Of a stretch of 64,000 nt of DNA, positions 1-12,000 are shown piece after piece. The notes under the pieces were generated by a model. That model worked only from the letters and a program-made list of their open reading frames with translations, was not told the DNA's origin and did not search any database. The stretch lies in NCBI RefSeq assembly GCF_902635505.1, contig NC_045430.1, positions 110,101,925 to 110,165,924 on the forward strand. Reading direction: 5' to 3'. Source of the DNA: Sarcophilus harrisii (Eukaryota; Chordata; Mammalia; Dasyuromorphia; Dasyuridae). Every line of letters starts with the position of its first letter. Position 1 is the stretch's first letter. The position numbers and the translations under genes were made by a program.

Positions 1-1860
1 CAATTATGAGAAATAGTAAATTTCACTCTATTCTTCCTCCTTTCTACATTATGTTATTCCTTTTATCCTAACTTATCTTTCCCTATTTTACACATTCAGA
101 TCAGATTCAATTCACTTTTGTGATTTTTAAAAATTTAACTTTTCATCATACCTTTGAAGACACCAAAATTATGAAGGAATACATTTTTGCACCTTCTTAT
201 TAATGTCAGCACTATTATATCATATAGCTCCTTATAATTATGCTAATAAATTTGCTTTTTGCTCTGGACTTTCAACTATTTTACAATTCCTATTCAACTC
301 TGCTCATTTTTCATCAGGAATGCTTAAAAATCCTCCATTCCATTAAAGATCCAATTTTTTTTTTTAACCCTATAGGATTATTCTCAGCTTTTTAGGGTAA
401 GTTATTCTTGGTTGTAAGCCTATCTCTTTTGCCTTTTATAATATCATATTCCAGTATCTCCTGATGTTTATAGTAGAAGCTGCTAGTTCTTATGTGATCC
501 TTACTCTGGTTCCTTATATTGTACTATTTCTGGGTATTTGCCATATTTATTCTTTAGCTTGGGGAGCTCTGGAATCAGGCCATGACATTCCTGGGACTTG
601 TTTGTAGATTCATTCTATCTTTACTTTGCCTTTGGATTGTATTAGATCTGGGCAATTTTTACTTAGCATTTTCTGAACTATAGTGTCCAACCTTTTTTTA
701 AAGTCATGTTTTTCAGAGAATATAAATCTTTTCTTGACCTATTATCGATGTCCTTTTTTTGGGATTTTTCTTTTTTCCCAATTTTTTGATTATATTTGAT
801 TATTTTTTGCTATCTCATGGACTTATTGATTTCTTTTTTTAATTAAATTTTTTTTCATTTAACATTTATTTTTTTCTTCCTCTCATTTCCTTCCTTTCCA
901 CTAGTACTAGAAAAAGAAATTCCTACACTGGTCATGTCCAAATAAGTGTCTATTTAGCATATATAATCCATCAGTTCTTTTTCAAGAAATGGGCAGCATT
1001 CTTCAAACTATTCATTTCTGGTTTTTGTTTTTTGTTTTTTGTTTTTTTTAGTTTTCAGGGAGTTCATTACTTGGTTTATTAGGTTTACTACTTTCCTTTC
1101 TAAACTATTTTCCAATGTTTTCTACAAGAGTTTTTATTTCATTAAAAAAATATTCTTACTTAATTTTCTTCTAAGTATTCATGTAAAAAAATCCATTTTT
1201 TCCTCTCAGAATTACTGATTGCAATTGTTGCAGTCACTTGTTAATTCTTTTAGGGAATCTCTAGATATCCAATACTTTTTAATGTTGGTTAATATTTTCT
1301 CTGATTTATTTCTTTCCAGCTTTAGTTCATGGTTTGGAGCTTGATGCTGTAGCTTTTCTTCCCTCCCCCTTTGCTTTTTTCGGATAGGCGTGGTGGACCC
1401 TGCTTGGTCTTGCCTCCTGGTTTAGGTTCCCCTGGATCTTTGAGGTTCACATCTGCAGGGCTTTTTGCTTCGCAGGATACGGTCTTAGGGTGTCTTCCAT
1501 TGAGTACTGCTGCCACTCTGATACTTTTCCAAAGTTCCAGCTTCCAGTGTTCCCTATGGAGGGACTTTCTTAGGAGAGCTCTCCATTCCGAACTTTGGTC
1601 CTGAGCCTATTTCTGATCATACAGAATAGCTCTTGAAACTGGCTTTATTGGTGGCCTTGTCTCCTATTGAGTATCAGCTTCTATTTGATCTCTTATGCAG
1701 TCCTAGGGTAGAAGAATTCACTTATTGCAGTTTCTCTTTAGATTTCTTGAATGTTCTTCAGCCTGGTGTAAATGTAAGGGTTTTTCTGGATAGTATATAT
1801 AAGAGTGTGTGTTAGAGCCAATTTTTGTTAACATTTTGATGTGAGCATTTATAACTTGGA
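1..1860 (-). mobile_element. L1 5' part (ORF1 C-terminal to 5' UTR), in a FOXJ2 intron
   Basis: Read on the minus strand, about 1320-1520 resembles marsupial L1 5' UTR, 1000-1320 an ORF1 coiled-coil start, and 1-750 the ORF1 C-terminal RNA-binding part. The last is recognised from remembered marsupial L1 ORF1 text around 380-660. It is cut by the window edge, heavily decayed and interrupted by low-complexity sequence near 840-960. About 1860-2660 of the same intron holds nothing I can name. Confidence 0.65.
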
Positions 1861-2681
1861 AATTTGAAAATACTATGGATCAGGGTTTGACTTATTGGTT
1901 TGTTGAGACTTAGGCAAATGATGAAAGAAATTTTAATAATGCATTTTCAAAAAGCTGATTTTAAACATTTAACAGTAAATACATGGAAGCTGGTGGGCTT
2001 TAGCGCTGGGTAGGGCAGCCACCTTGTCTAGGTGGCTTGTTTCTTTATTGTATAGTTAGCAGTTGTATCCTGAAATAAAAGACAAAAATGGACCTTTCTT
2101 TTTCTTTGGATAAACTCGAGAGGCCAGTTTTTGAATTCATTATCTAAGCATCCTTTCAATTGTGCTGCTCATTTTTGAGAGGACAAAGTGGGTAGGTTCT
2201 TATTTCCCCTCTTAATTCTTTATTGCTGAAACACTTTTCAAAAGTATTTGGCCATATTTCCTAAAGAAGCCCTTCTTGTCATAAATTTATCTCTAGTAGG
2301 AGTTGTCCCAGTCCAGTTGCTGTTGCCATCTGGCAGGTAACTTTTAATAACATAAGTAAAAATCGTATTTAATCTCTTGACTTCTGTCTTTGTTTGTTTT
2401 AAAGTCTTCATTGATTCTTTATAAACATAGCTATTCATTTCCCAGTACTTCATCTCATGGAATAATCTCTTATTACAAATTAGAACTGTTAACCAAACCA
2501 AACCAACACGGTGATCATCTGTGACAGTATCTCCCTTCTTCTGAAGATGCAATCCATCTCTTCTCTACAGAGACCAAGAGGGTCTTTCTCCTCATCAAAA
2601 GTCTGGAGACAAGATGACTTGGTGTATTTGTTAATTTAAGTTCTGCTGTCATGCATTCATTTATCCATGTAGTTTTATTGA

Positions 2682-2704
2682 TCTCTCTCTCTCTCTCTCT
2701 CTCT
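2682..2704. repeat. (TC)n microsatellite
   Basis: About eleven TC units followed by an interrupted CT run, within the FOXJ2 intron. Confidence 0.9.
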
Positions 2705-2962
2705 TTCTCTTTTAAACATCTGTCACTTTGCTTTGACTTTCCCATCTTTCCAGTGGAGCCTTTCTTTGTAAAAAAAATAAGGACAGTTAAGCAAAATAAA
2801 ATTGTTACTTTTCAGGATTATTATTCTTAATGCTTTTAAAAACTTTTGACTTTATGCTGCTCTATTTTATGCTTGGGCCCCTTAGCTCATCCCCTGTGTC
2901 TTAAGAAACAGTCTCCTGCCTCATGCAACCTCTGAATCCCGATTTTTCTCTCTCTGTCCTAG

Positions 2963-3037
2963 AACTCAATTCGTCACAATCTTTCTCTCAATAAATGTTT
3001 CCGAAAGGTGCCAAGACCGCGGGATGACCCTGGGAAG
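2963..3037 (+). CDS. FOXJ2: FOXJ2 exon: forkhead recognition helix
   Basis: Twenty-five codons, from NSIRHNLSL to RDDPGK, phase 0 at both ends. It is preceded by a pyrimidine tract and TCCTAG and followed by GTGAGT. This is helix 3 of the forkhead domain, whose Asn/Arg/His side chains enter the major groove in this family. The preceding forkhead exon (ending near GIGWK in human) is not in the window, so positions 1-2962 are intron. Confidence 0.96.
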
Positions 3038-6000
3038 GTGAGTTGTTACTAACTACCTAGTAGCAAGAACTAGATGGTTGCTAACCAGTTTATTTTAATG
3101 CCTTATAAAAGGAAATAATATAAATCAGACTAGCACCTTTATTTTTCTCAATATGGGAATGGTTGAACTTAAGAAGTACCTCTAGAATTGGTGATTAAGG
3201 AGGGAGGCTGAGGAATCATTTCTAGAGCTCTTTAAGAACCATGTCATATATTGGATTACTTGCCACCTAGGAGAATGGGTGAGGAGAAGGGGGGGAATTT
3301 GGAGTACAAAGTTTTGCAAGGGTCAATGTTGAAAAATTATCCATGCATATGTTTTTTTTTTTTTTTTTTAAATTTAATAGCCTTTTATTTACAGGATATA
3401 TGCATGGGTAACTTTACAGCATTAACAATTGCCAAACCTCTTGTTCCAATTTTTCACCTCTTACCCCCCCACCCCCTCCCCTAGATGGCAGAATGACCAG
3501 TAGATGTTAAATATATTAAAATATAAATTAGATACACAATAAGTATACATGACCAAAACGTTATTTTGCTGTACAAAAAAGAATCAGACTCTGAAATATT
3601 GTACAAGTAGCTTGTGAAGGAAATCAAAAATGCAGGTGTCATGCATATGTTTTGAAAAAGCTTTAATAAAAAAGAATTCATGGGTAATTTTTCAACATTG
3701 ACCCTTGTAAAACCTTATGTTTCAGTTTTCCTCCCTTTCCCCCTATCCTCTCCCCTAGATGGGAAATAATCCAATAGATGTTAAACATGGTAAAAATAAA
3801 TGTTAAATCCAATATCATGCATATGTTTTGAAAAGAAAAAGCTTTAATTAAAAAAAAGAACTATGATTTCTGTTTTTCCTGTAGTCTTGACATTTAGAGC
3901 CTTTTAAGGTCAATAATTCTGTGATTCAATTGTGAAAACTATCTGAATTGATAACTTAGTTTTAATAGAAGGAAGAGTACCTTATTTTGCTCATTTTATA
4001 AATAGGAATTCTTGAGGCCTCCAGAAAGGTAGGAATTTTCCTGAGATCACACAGGGAGAAGAATTAGATAAAAGCGTTTGAACCTTTTGTACCATTTCCA
4101 ACTTATTCTATCCCTAGTACTTTCCCTAGCCACAATGAGTTTATAAAATGGACCCCTGGAGTATGGCATCCTGCGTATTCGACATGCTTAATATTCTTTG
4201 TTCAAGTTCTTCTCCTTAACATTGAACATACCCTGGAGAGATGACTTGAACCTTTTTTTGGCTCCTTGCCTCGTCATTGGTAACACACATTGGAAACCTG
4301 TCCCTTCCCTCCTCCTTCAAACAAATCTGCCAGCCCAGGCTAATAATTCTTTCATCTTTTGTATGGAATATGCTTTCAGGGCTCTTATTGGACAATTGAC
4401 ACCTGTCCTGACATTTCCCGTAAGAGGCGTCACCCTCCAGATGATGAGGTAAGTTCCAACCCAGTTGTCTTTTCAACCATTTCTCATTTTTTTTAACCTA
4501 AGTTGGACAGAGACAGTGAAACCAGGGGGACTGGGGACACATTTTTTCTGCCCTTTTCGGAGAATTTTCCAGCTTCTTATTCATTTCTACCAACACAGCT
4601 GTCCCAGGACTCCCCAGAACAGGAAGCAAGTAAGAGTCCCCGAGGAGGTGTCCCAGGGAGTGGAGAAGCGGCCTTGTCTCCTGAAGGAAGTACTCAGATG
4701 TCGATGCCTAGCACCACCCCTATTACAAGCTTCAATCAGGTGGGTGGGGGAGGTGGCAGGAAGGAGATTGGAGGGGGGGGCAGGAAGTAGGACAGGGGTC
4801 CTCAAACTTTTTAAATAGGGGGCCAGTTCACTGCCCCTCAGACTGTTGGAGGGCCAGACTATAGTAAAAACAAAAATTTTGATTTGTGGGCCTTTAAATA
4901 AAGAAACTTCAAAACCTTGGGTGAGGGGGATAAACGTCCTCAGCTGCTGCATCTGGGTCGTGGGCCGTAGGGACCCCTGAAGTAGGCAGAGCGATTCAGA
5001 AATAAAGAAAAAGGAGACCTTAGGAGAAAAGGAAATGTGGTAGCTGCTGAACAGAGAGGAATTCAGAAAAGTCTGTGAGGAGGAAAGAGAAGGGGCTTGG
5101 GGGTGTGATAGAGAGTGTGAGAGTGAGGAAGGGGAGAAGATAGGAGAAAGGACCAAGAAGGAGGAAAAATGAGAGGAGTACCTGAGGAGAGAAAGTATAG
5201 AGAGCACAGGTAGGTGCTCCTCAGGTAACTGACTGAGAAAGACTACAAGAGTTTTTCAGCTAGAGTTCTCTTTGGTTGCAGGGTTCGGGCCCCGTGGATG
5301 GTACAGGAGTTGCAGCTGGTGGTCCAGGAAGAGATGGGGCTGATGGGCCACCTCCCTTGTATAATACCAGCCATGACTTCAAATTTTCCTACTCGGAGAT
5401 AAACTTTCAAGATCTGAGCTGGTCCTTTCGAAACCTCTACAAGTCCATGCTAGAGAAATCGTCCTCTTCCTCTTCCCCACATGGTAAGTCATTGGTTTGG
5501 AACGAGGGTTGTGGGTTCTATTCTCTTTTTGGGATGAGAGGATGTCTTTTCTCTTTTTCCTTGCTTCTGGTAGAACAAGGTTTTAGCTTAGTTCGGATGA
5601 ATAACTCTTTATTGGTGACTTTTAAAAAACACTACAATCTTAAAGCTAGTTGTATAGTGGATAGAGCACTGGTCCAGTTGTCAGGAGGACTGCCTCAGGC
5701 ACCTAACACTTCCTAGCTGTGTGACTCTGGGGAATTCATTTAACCCCATTACCTAGCCCCTCTCCCCAGTGTAATGGGGAAATGCTAAACAAAATAAATA
5801 TACATTAAAACAATGCACAATTATTCTTCTTTTCTTCACTATCTCTTGTAAACAAAACAAAATCCAAATATTTAAGCAAAGCCCAACAGCTGCCAAGCCT
5901 GGAAATGTATACAGCATTCCACATCTGTAGTCTACCTCTACTAATTTGACAGTGTCGTTGTTAGTGTTTAAATTGTTTTTCCTTATGCTGCTCACTTCAC

Positions 6001-9000
6001 TCTGCATCAGTCCAGTCTTTACATATTTCTTTTTTTTTTTTTTAACTGTATTTTAAATACGCATTTTTTAATGAATCATCTTGGGAGAGAAAAATCAGAA
6101 CAAAAGAGAAAAACCATGGGAGAGGAAAAAAAAAACTCAACAAAAAAAGTGAACATAACATATGTTGATTTATATTCAATCTCCATAGTTCTTTTTCTGG
6201 ATGCAGATGGCATTTTCTATTCAAAGTATTAGAGTTGCCTTGGAAGGTTTTTCCATATTTCTCTGAAACCATTCTTTTCATCATTTCTTATGGCACTATA
6301 TTATTTCATTACATTTACTTTCCATAATTTGTTCAGTCATCCTCTAATCTATCCCCTTAATTTCTGGATTTTAAAAAAATCACTATTAAAAAAAGTGGCT
6401 ATAAATATTTGGATCTTGGAAGGTTTTTTTCCTTTTTCTTTGATCTTGATATCACTGGGTTCAAGAGGACATTTTTTAGTTTTATAACTTTTTGGGCAGA
6501 GTTCCAGATTGCTTTCCAGAGTAGCTAGACCGATTCGCAGTAAACCCACTCTACAGAGACTTCCTTTTCAGTTTTCCAGGACTGAGATTATTCAGTACAT
6601 GAATACTGACTACTATCAGGATATTGTGCTCGAACATTGAGATGGAGGTGAACATAATCTGGTCAGTCACAGGATGCCTCCTGCCAGTCATTTAGGAGAC
6701 GGCCACTAGAGGACAGTGTTGTCACTGGTATAGTACAGCACCATCCCCCCCCCTCCCAAACTCTTGATTTCTTCTGATAATGATTTAACTTTGAATAAAG
6801 GGGCTTTGAGGCGTCTTTGGATTCAGCTGTACTTCTCTGTATATTTCCTTTTTGTAGGAGGGACTTGGAGGTGAAATTAAGTCACCCAGTTAATAAAATT
6901 TAATAAGCATGCATTTTACATATATAATAATATAACACATAATAATATAAAAATATCAGGCACTATGCTAAGTCTTGGGGATACAATGAAAGGCAATATA
7001 TCCCTAGTCCCTAGCTCCCAATCTTATGGATGAGAGAACGTGCAAATAATTATGTACAAACCAACTATATCCAATATAAATCAGGAGTAAATCAACAGAA
7101 GGAAGTCACTAAGATTAAGAAGAATAGTGAAAGTCTTCCTGTAGAAGGCAAGATTTAAGCTGGTACTTGGAGCTAATCAGGGAAGGAAAGAGGCAGAGAT
7201 GAAGACAGATCCCATTGCAGGAGTACAGGACTGCTGGAGACAGTGCCTGGAGCTGGAAAGATGGAATGGTATGTTTGAGAAGCAGTGAGGAGGTCATTGT
7301 GACTGCATTGTAGAGTACAGGTTTGGTGTAAAGTGGCTAAGTCCTAAAGAGCTCTGAACACCAGACAGAGAATTATTTATTTGAGCCCACAAGTGAGAGC
7401 CACTGTATTTATTGAGTAGGGATGGGGAGACTTGACCAGACTGGTGCTATAGGATAATTATTTTGGTGGTGGAATGGAGAGATTCATAGCAGGTAGATAC
7501 ATCACCTGGTGATTGCCATGAGGTGAAGTGGGCCTGCCCCAGGTGATGACAGCGTTTCAAGAGAGAAGGGGATATATACCTGAGATGTTGCAAAAGTGAA
7601 ATTGGAAAGCCTTGGATATGGGGAATGGCGGATGAGAGGCAGAGAGAAGTGAGTCTGGGGGATTGGGAAGATGGTAGTATTCTGAATAGGAATGGGGTGA
7701 TGGGAAGAAGGTATGGTTTAGGAGCAAAGATAATAATGAGTTCAGTTTTGAGAATGTTGAGTTTTAGATGTCTAAAAGACATCCGATTCTAGATGTTTTG
7801 CTAGACAGTTGGAGACATTAGGGCAGAGAGCTTAGGATTGGATAAATAAATTTGAGAGTCATCAGCTTAACGACAATTGAATCAGTAGGAGCTGAAGTGA
7901 AATTGTATAGGGCGAAAAGAGAAAGGCCCCAGAACAAAGTCCTGTGGGACACTGTTGATAAGTCGGAGTACCCCAGATGAAAATCCAGCAGGTGAGATTC
8001 ATGTGGGCAGTCAGGTAGGAAGAGAACTAGGAGAGAGAAGTACCACAAAAATCTAGGGAGAAGAGTGTATCCACTAGAATGGCAGAAGATTCAGAAAGGT
8101 CAAGGATGAGGCTTGAGGGAGGGCATTGGTCCAGCAATTAAGAGACCATTGGTAACTTTGGAGAGGGCAGTTTTAGCTGAATAATGATATCAGGAAGCTG
8201 ATGGTATAGAGTTGAGAGGAAATGGGGGTGTCTCTTATAGACAGCCTTCTTAAGGATCAAAGAGTTTTCATGGCTGTGGGTATGACAGCATCTGCTTGAG
8301 AACTTTTAATTTCTCTCTATATATAGAGCGATGAGCTGAGCAATACACAGAGACATAGAACAGCCATGTGTGGGATCAGATAGACCAGGAGGCCCATTGA
8401 ATGATCTTGTAGGATTTTGATTCTGATTTACTTTCTATCAGAATGCCACAAATAATTCCCAGTTCCCCTTCTCTACCTGTCATCTCCCTATTCGCGGTAC
8501 TGCTCCCATGACAGTTACCAGAGATACAAGGGTGGAAGGGACATAGATACAAGGGTGGAAGGGACATAGTGATGAAGAGAGAGGGGGGCCAAGCATGGGA
8601 TAGAAAAACTTAGTGCTGATTTTTATTCATTTATCTCCAGACTGATTCCTTTTGGGCTGTCGAGCCCAAGCTAATGTGTGACTCTAGGTTGATGTCCTCC
8701 AAAGACACTGTGATGTGGTTTGGTCCTACAGGGCACTTGCCACTGCCTCTGGTCATGATGCTCGCTCTTTTTTGAGACAGGAAGCTTCTCACCTAACAGG
8801 GGACTGTTTTGTTTTGGGCTCTGCAGTACAAGCACCTAGCACAGTGCCTAGCACACGGTGGATACTTTGCTTGTAGAACTGAACTGGCCTTTGTTGGGAA
8901 ACTAACTGGCCCCTCTCGCCCCGCCCCTCGGTCCGGCTCTTGAGCCCGGGAGACGATGAGCCGTTTCCCTCCTGCCTTTGGGGCGTCTGTGGGGTCTCCT

Positions 9001-12000
9001 GTCCACACCCAGGTGGCCCGAGCCACTCGCTCCCTCCTCCTCTGCAGGTTTCTCCACTCTCCTGGGTGACATGCAGCCTTCCAACCACAACTACTACATG
9101 TACCAGCAGCCGCCCCCGCAGCAGCAGCAGGCGCCGCCCCCGCAGCCACCGGCACAAGGCCCTTCCTCCGTGGGGGGCACCCCTTCGCTGCACACCCCCA
9201 GCCCGGAGGGCTGCCCCCCGCCCGGAGGGAAGCAGCCCGGGGCTGACGGCTACGGGACCCCCTCGGTGATGGCCATGCACCCGCCCCCGCTGCAGCACGT
9301 CGGCTACCACCCCCATCAGCACCACCCGCCCCCGCCCCAGCAGCCCCCGCCGCCGCCCCAGCAGCAGGCCCAGTCCCAAGCTTCTATCAACAGTGCCGCC
9401 TTTGGTGAGTAAGCCCAGGGGCAGAATGACCCGCACTGTAGTAACCGCGAGCAGGGCGGTAGGGAGTTGGGCGCTGCCCCAGGCCCGACCTCGCCTAATT
9501 TTGCCCGTTGTTCCTTCTGCCCCAGCGTTTCCCCCTGACTGGTGCTCCAACATTGACTCCCTGAAGGAAAGCTTCAAGATGGTTAATCGGCTTAACTGGT
9601 CCAGCATTGAGCAGTCCCATTTTTCAGGTTAGTGGCCCAGGAGGAGAGAAGACACCGTCATCCTTCTGGTCCTCCCGGTCTGAAACCACAGGGTCGCTAC
9701 CACTGATCCCGAATGTCTCGTCATTTCTGCTCCCACCACATCTCGTGTACTCATTTCCTTATCTTTCTCATCAGACACCACTCCAGGCAAGCCCTCATTA
9801 ACTCGGTCCTGGACTGTTGCGCTCTTAGAATCGGTGTAGCCTCCTCCAGGATGTAGGACCCGCTTTCTACATGAGACCTTTCCTCTGATTCCTAGTCCCG
9901 CCCCCACCTCCTCCCACACCCCCAACTAAACACAAGCCTTGTATCTTTTTGCCTGTGTTTTTGTACATGTGCACGTGCACACACACACACACACACTCAC
10001 ATTCTCTCTCTCTCTCTCCCTCCCTCCCTCCCTTTCTCCTTTTCTTTCTCTCTCCCTCTTCCCTAATAGAATTTAAGATCCTTCAAGTTAGATAATGTTT
10101 CATTTTTTTCTTTGTAATCTTAGCATCAAGTACAGTGACTGGCACACAGTAGACTTTTTTTTTTTTTGAAAGTGTATTTATTTTTAATATACATTGTTTT
10201 ATGAATCATGTTGGGAGAGAAAAATCAGAGCAAAAAACATGGGAGAGATAAAAAAACAGGAAAAAGAAATGCATAGCGCATGTGTTGATATACATTCAGT
10301 CTCCTTAGATTTTTTTTTCTGGATGCAGAGGGCATTTTCTGTCCAAAGTCTATTTGGATTGCTTTAAATCACTGAATCACTGAGAGGAACCAAGCCTTTC
10401 ATAGTTGATCGTTGCGCATTATTGCTATTATTGTGTGCAATGTATTCCTTGTTCTGCTTGTTTCGCTCAGCATCAGTTCATGTAAATCTTTCCAAGTCAT
10501 TCTATAACCAGCTTGTTCATTATTTTTTATAGAACAGTAATATTACATTACCTTCATGTGCTCCAGCTTGTTTAGCCAATTGATGGCATGCACTCCCTTT
10601 CCAATTTTTTTGCTACCACAAAATGAGCTGCTACAAACATTTTTGCACATGTGGGCCCTTTTCCCTCTATGATTTCTTTAGGATACAGATCCAGTAATGA
10701 CACACATAGTAAACTCTTAATAAATATGTGCAGAGTGATAGTAGTTAATTATGACATTAAAGCAATTTATCATCACCCCTGGGATTTGATATAGTAGAAA
10801 TGGACAGACTCTTCCTGAGCAGTAGTCTGAGGGTCTGGGTCCAGGTCTTGGATTCATCTCTGACTGTCTGGAGGTGTGACCATGGACAAGACTCTTAAAG
10901 TCCTCAGGCTTCTGTTTTCTGATCTGTAAAAGGTGGGGGGGGGGGGGGGGGGTTTGGACCAAGTAGCCTCCAAGATCTCTTCCAGTCCCAGAGCTATGAG
11001 CCTATGATTGGGCTCATATCTCATAGATATGATTAAAATAATTGTGGGTATCTTGTATCACCTCGCAAGGATTGAGAGAGTTCATGCTTTTAACTCATTT
11101 TTTCATAATAGTGATAGTTGATATTGTACATGCATTTAGTATTTTTACCTGTGGTGTAAAGAGGAAAAATCAATGAGAGATATTGATTAGGGAAGTTGTA
11201 CCTGAGAATGAGGAGAGCCTAGGACAGGTACCGAGTCCTAGGACAGAGAGCTTGCAGGTCAGGCAGGGGGTTATCCTTGAAGATCCTATACCTTCCTTGT
11301 TTTGCAGAACTAATGGAGAGCCTCCGGCAGGCAGAAAGAAAAAACTGGAGCCTGGACCAGCATCACATTGCCAATCTCTGTGACTCCCTCAATCAGTTCC
11401 TTACCCAGACTGGTCAGCTGCCCCATCCAGGGGGTCCCCACCAGCCACCACCCCCCACTAGAATTGCTGACACCTGTGCCCTGACCAGCGGTAAGCAGGA
11501 GTCCACGATAAACCAAGGTAAGAGGCAAGGGCTGGCAGAGGTGGGGGACCAGAGAGGGAATGGGGACGTGGATGGATGGGCAGGAGAGTGAAAGGAGGGA
11601 GAAGGTACCTTGAAGTCCTAGTGTCCCTGGAGATGTGGTAGAGACACGTTAGGAGAGAATTTCTGCTTGTCTGGTGGGAAAAAACCTGGCCCTGTGGCTG
11701 ACTACTTGTATGATCTTGGGAATCACTTCATCTCCCGGTTTCACTTGTAAATTCATGACTCTGAGATCCCTTCCGTCTGTAAACCCGCAAGCTTTGCTCT
11801 CAGAGGCCTCAGCCTGGTTTGGAGAAGACAAGTATTTGGGGCAGAAGAGGAGGTGACTGAGGGCACATCCCCATTTTTCCACTTTATAGTCTTCCCAACC
11901 TATTTACTATTCTCTTTTCCCAAAAGGGTTTAAGTGGCTCAACTGTCTGGAGGAATTCATACCTCCTAAATGAAGGAAACAAGGAGATGGGTTCTTAATA

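Noticed and set aside
4587-5207. 206-codon open frame on the minus strand
   Set aside because: It covers a FOXJ2 exon in reverse and the hAT element; Ser/Leu-rich, no family.
7447-8048. Minus-strand frames of 76-111 codons
   Set aside because: They fall in an interspersed old repeat that recurs at 57023-58210.
8789-9607. 272-codon open frame on the minus strand
   Set aside because: It lies opposite the GC-rich FOXJ2 Pro/Gln exon, which has conserved protein sequence and splice sites; the reverse frame is a composition artefact.
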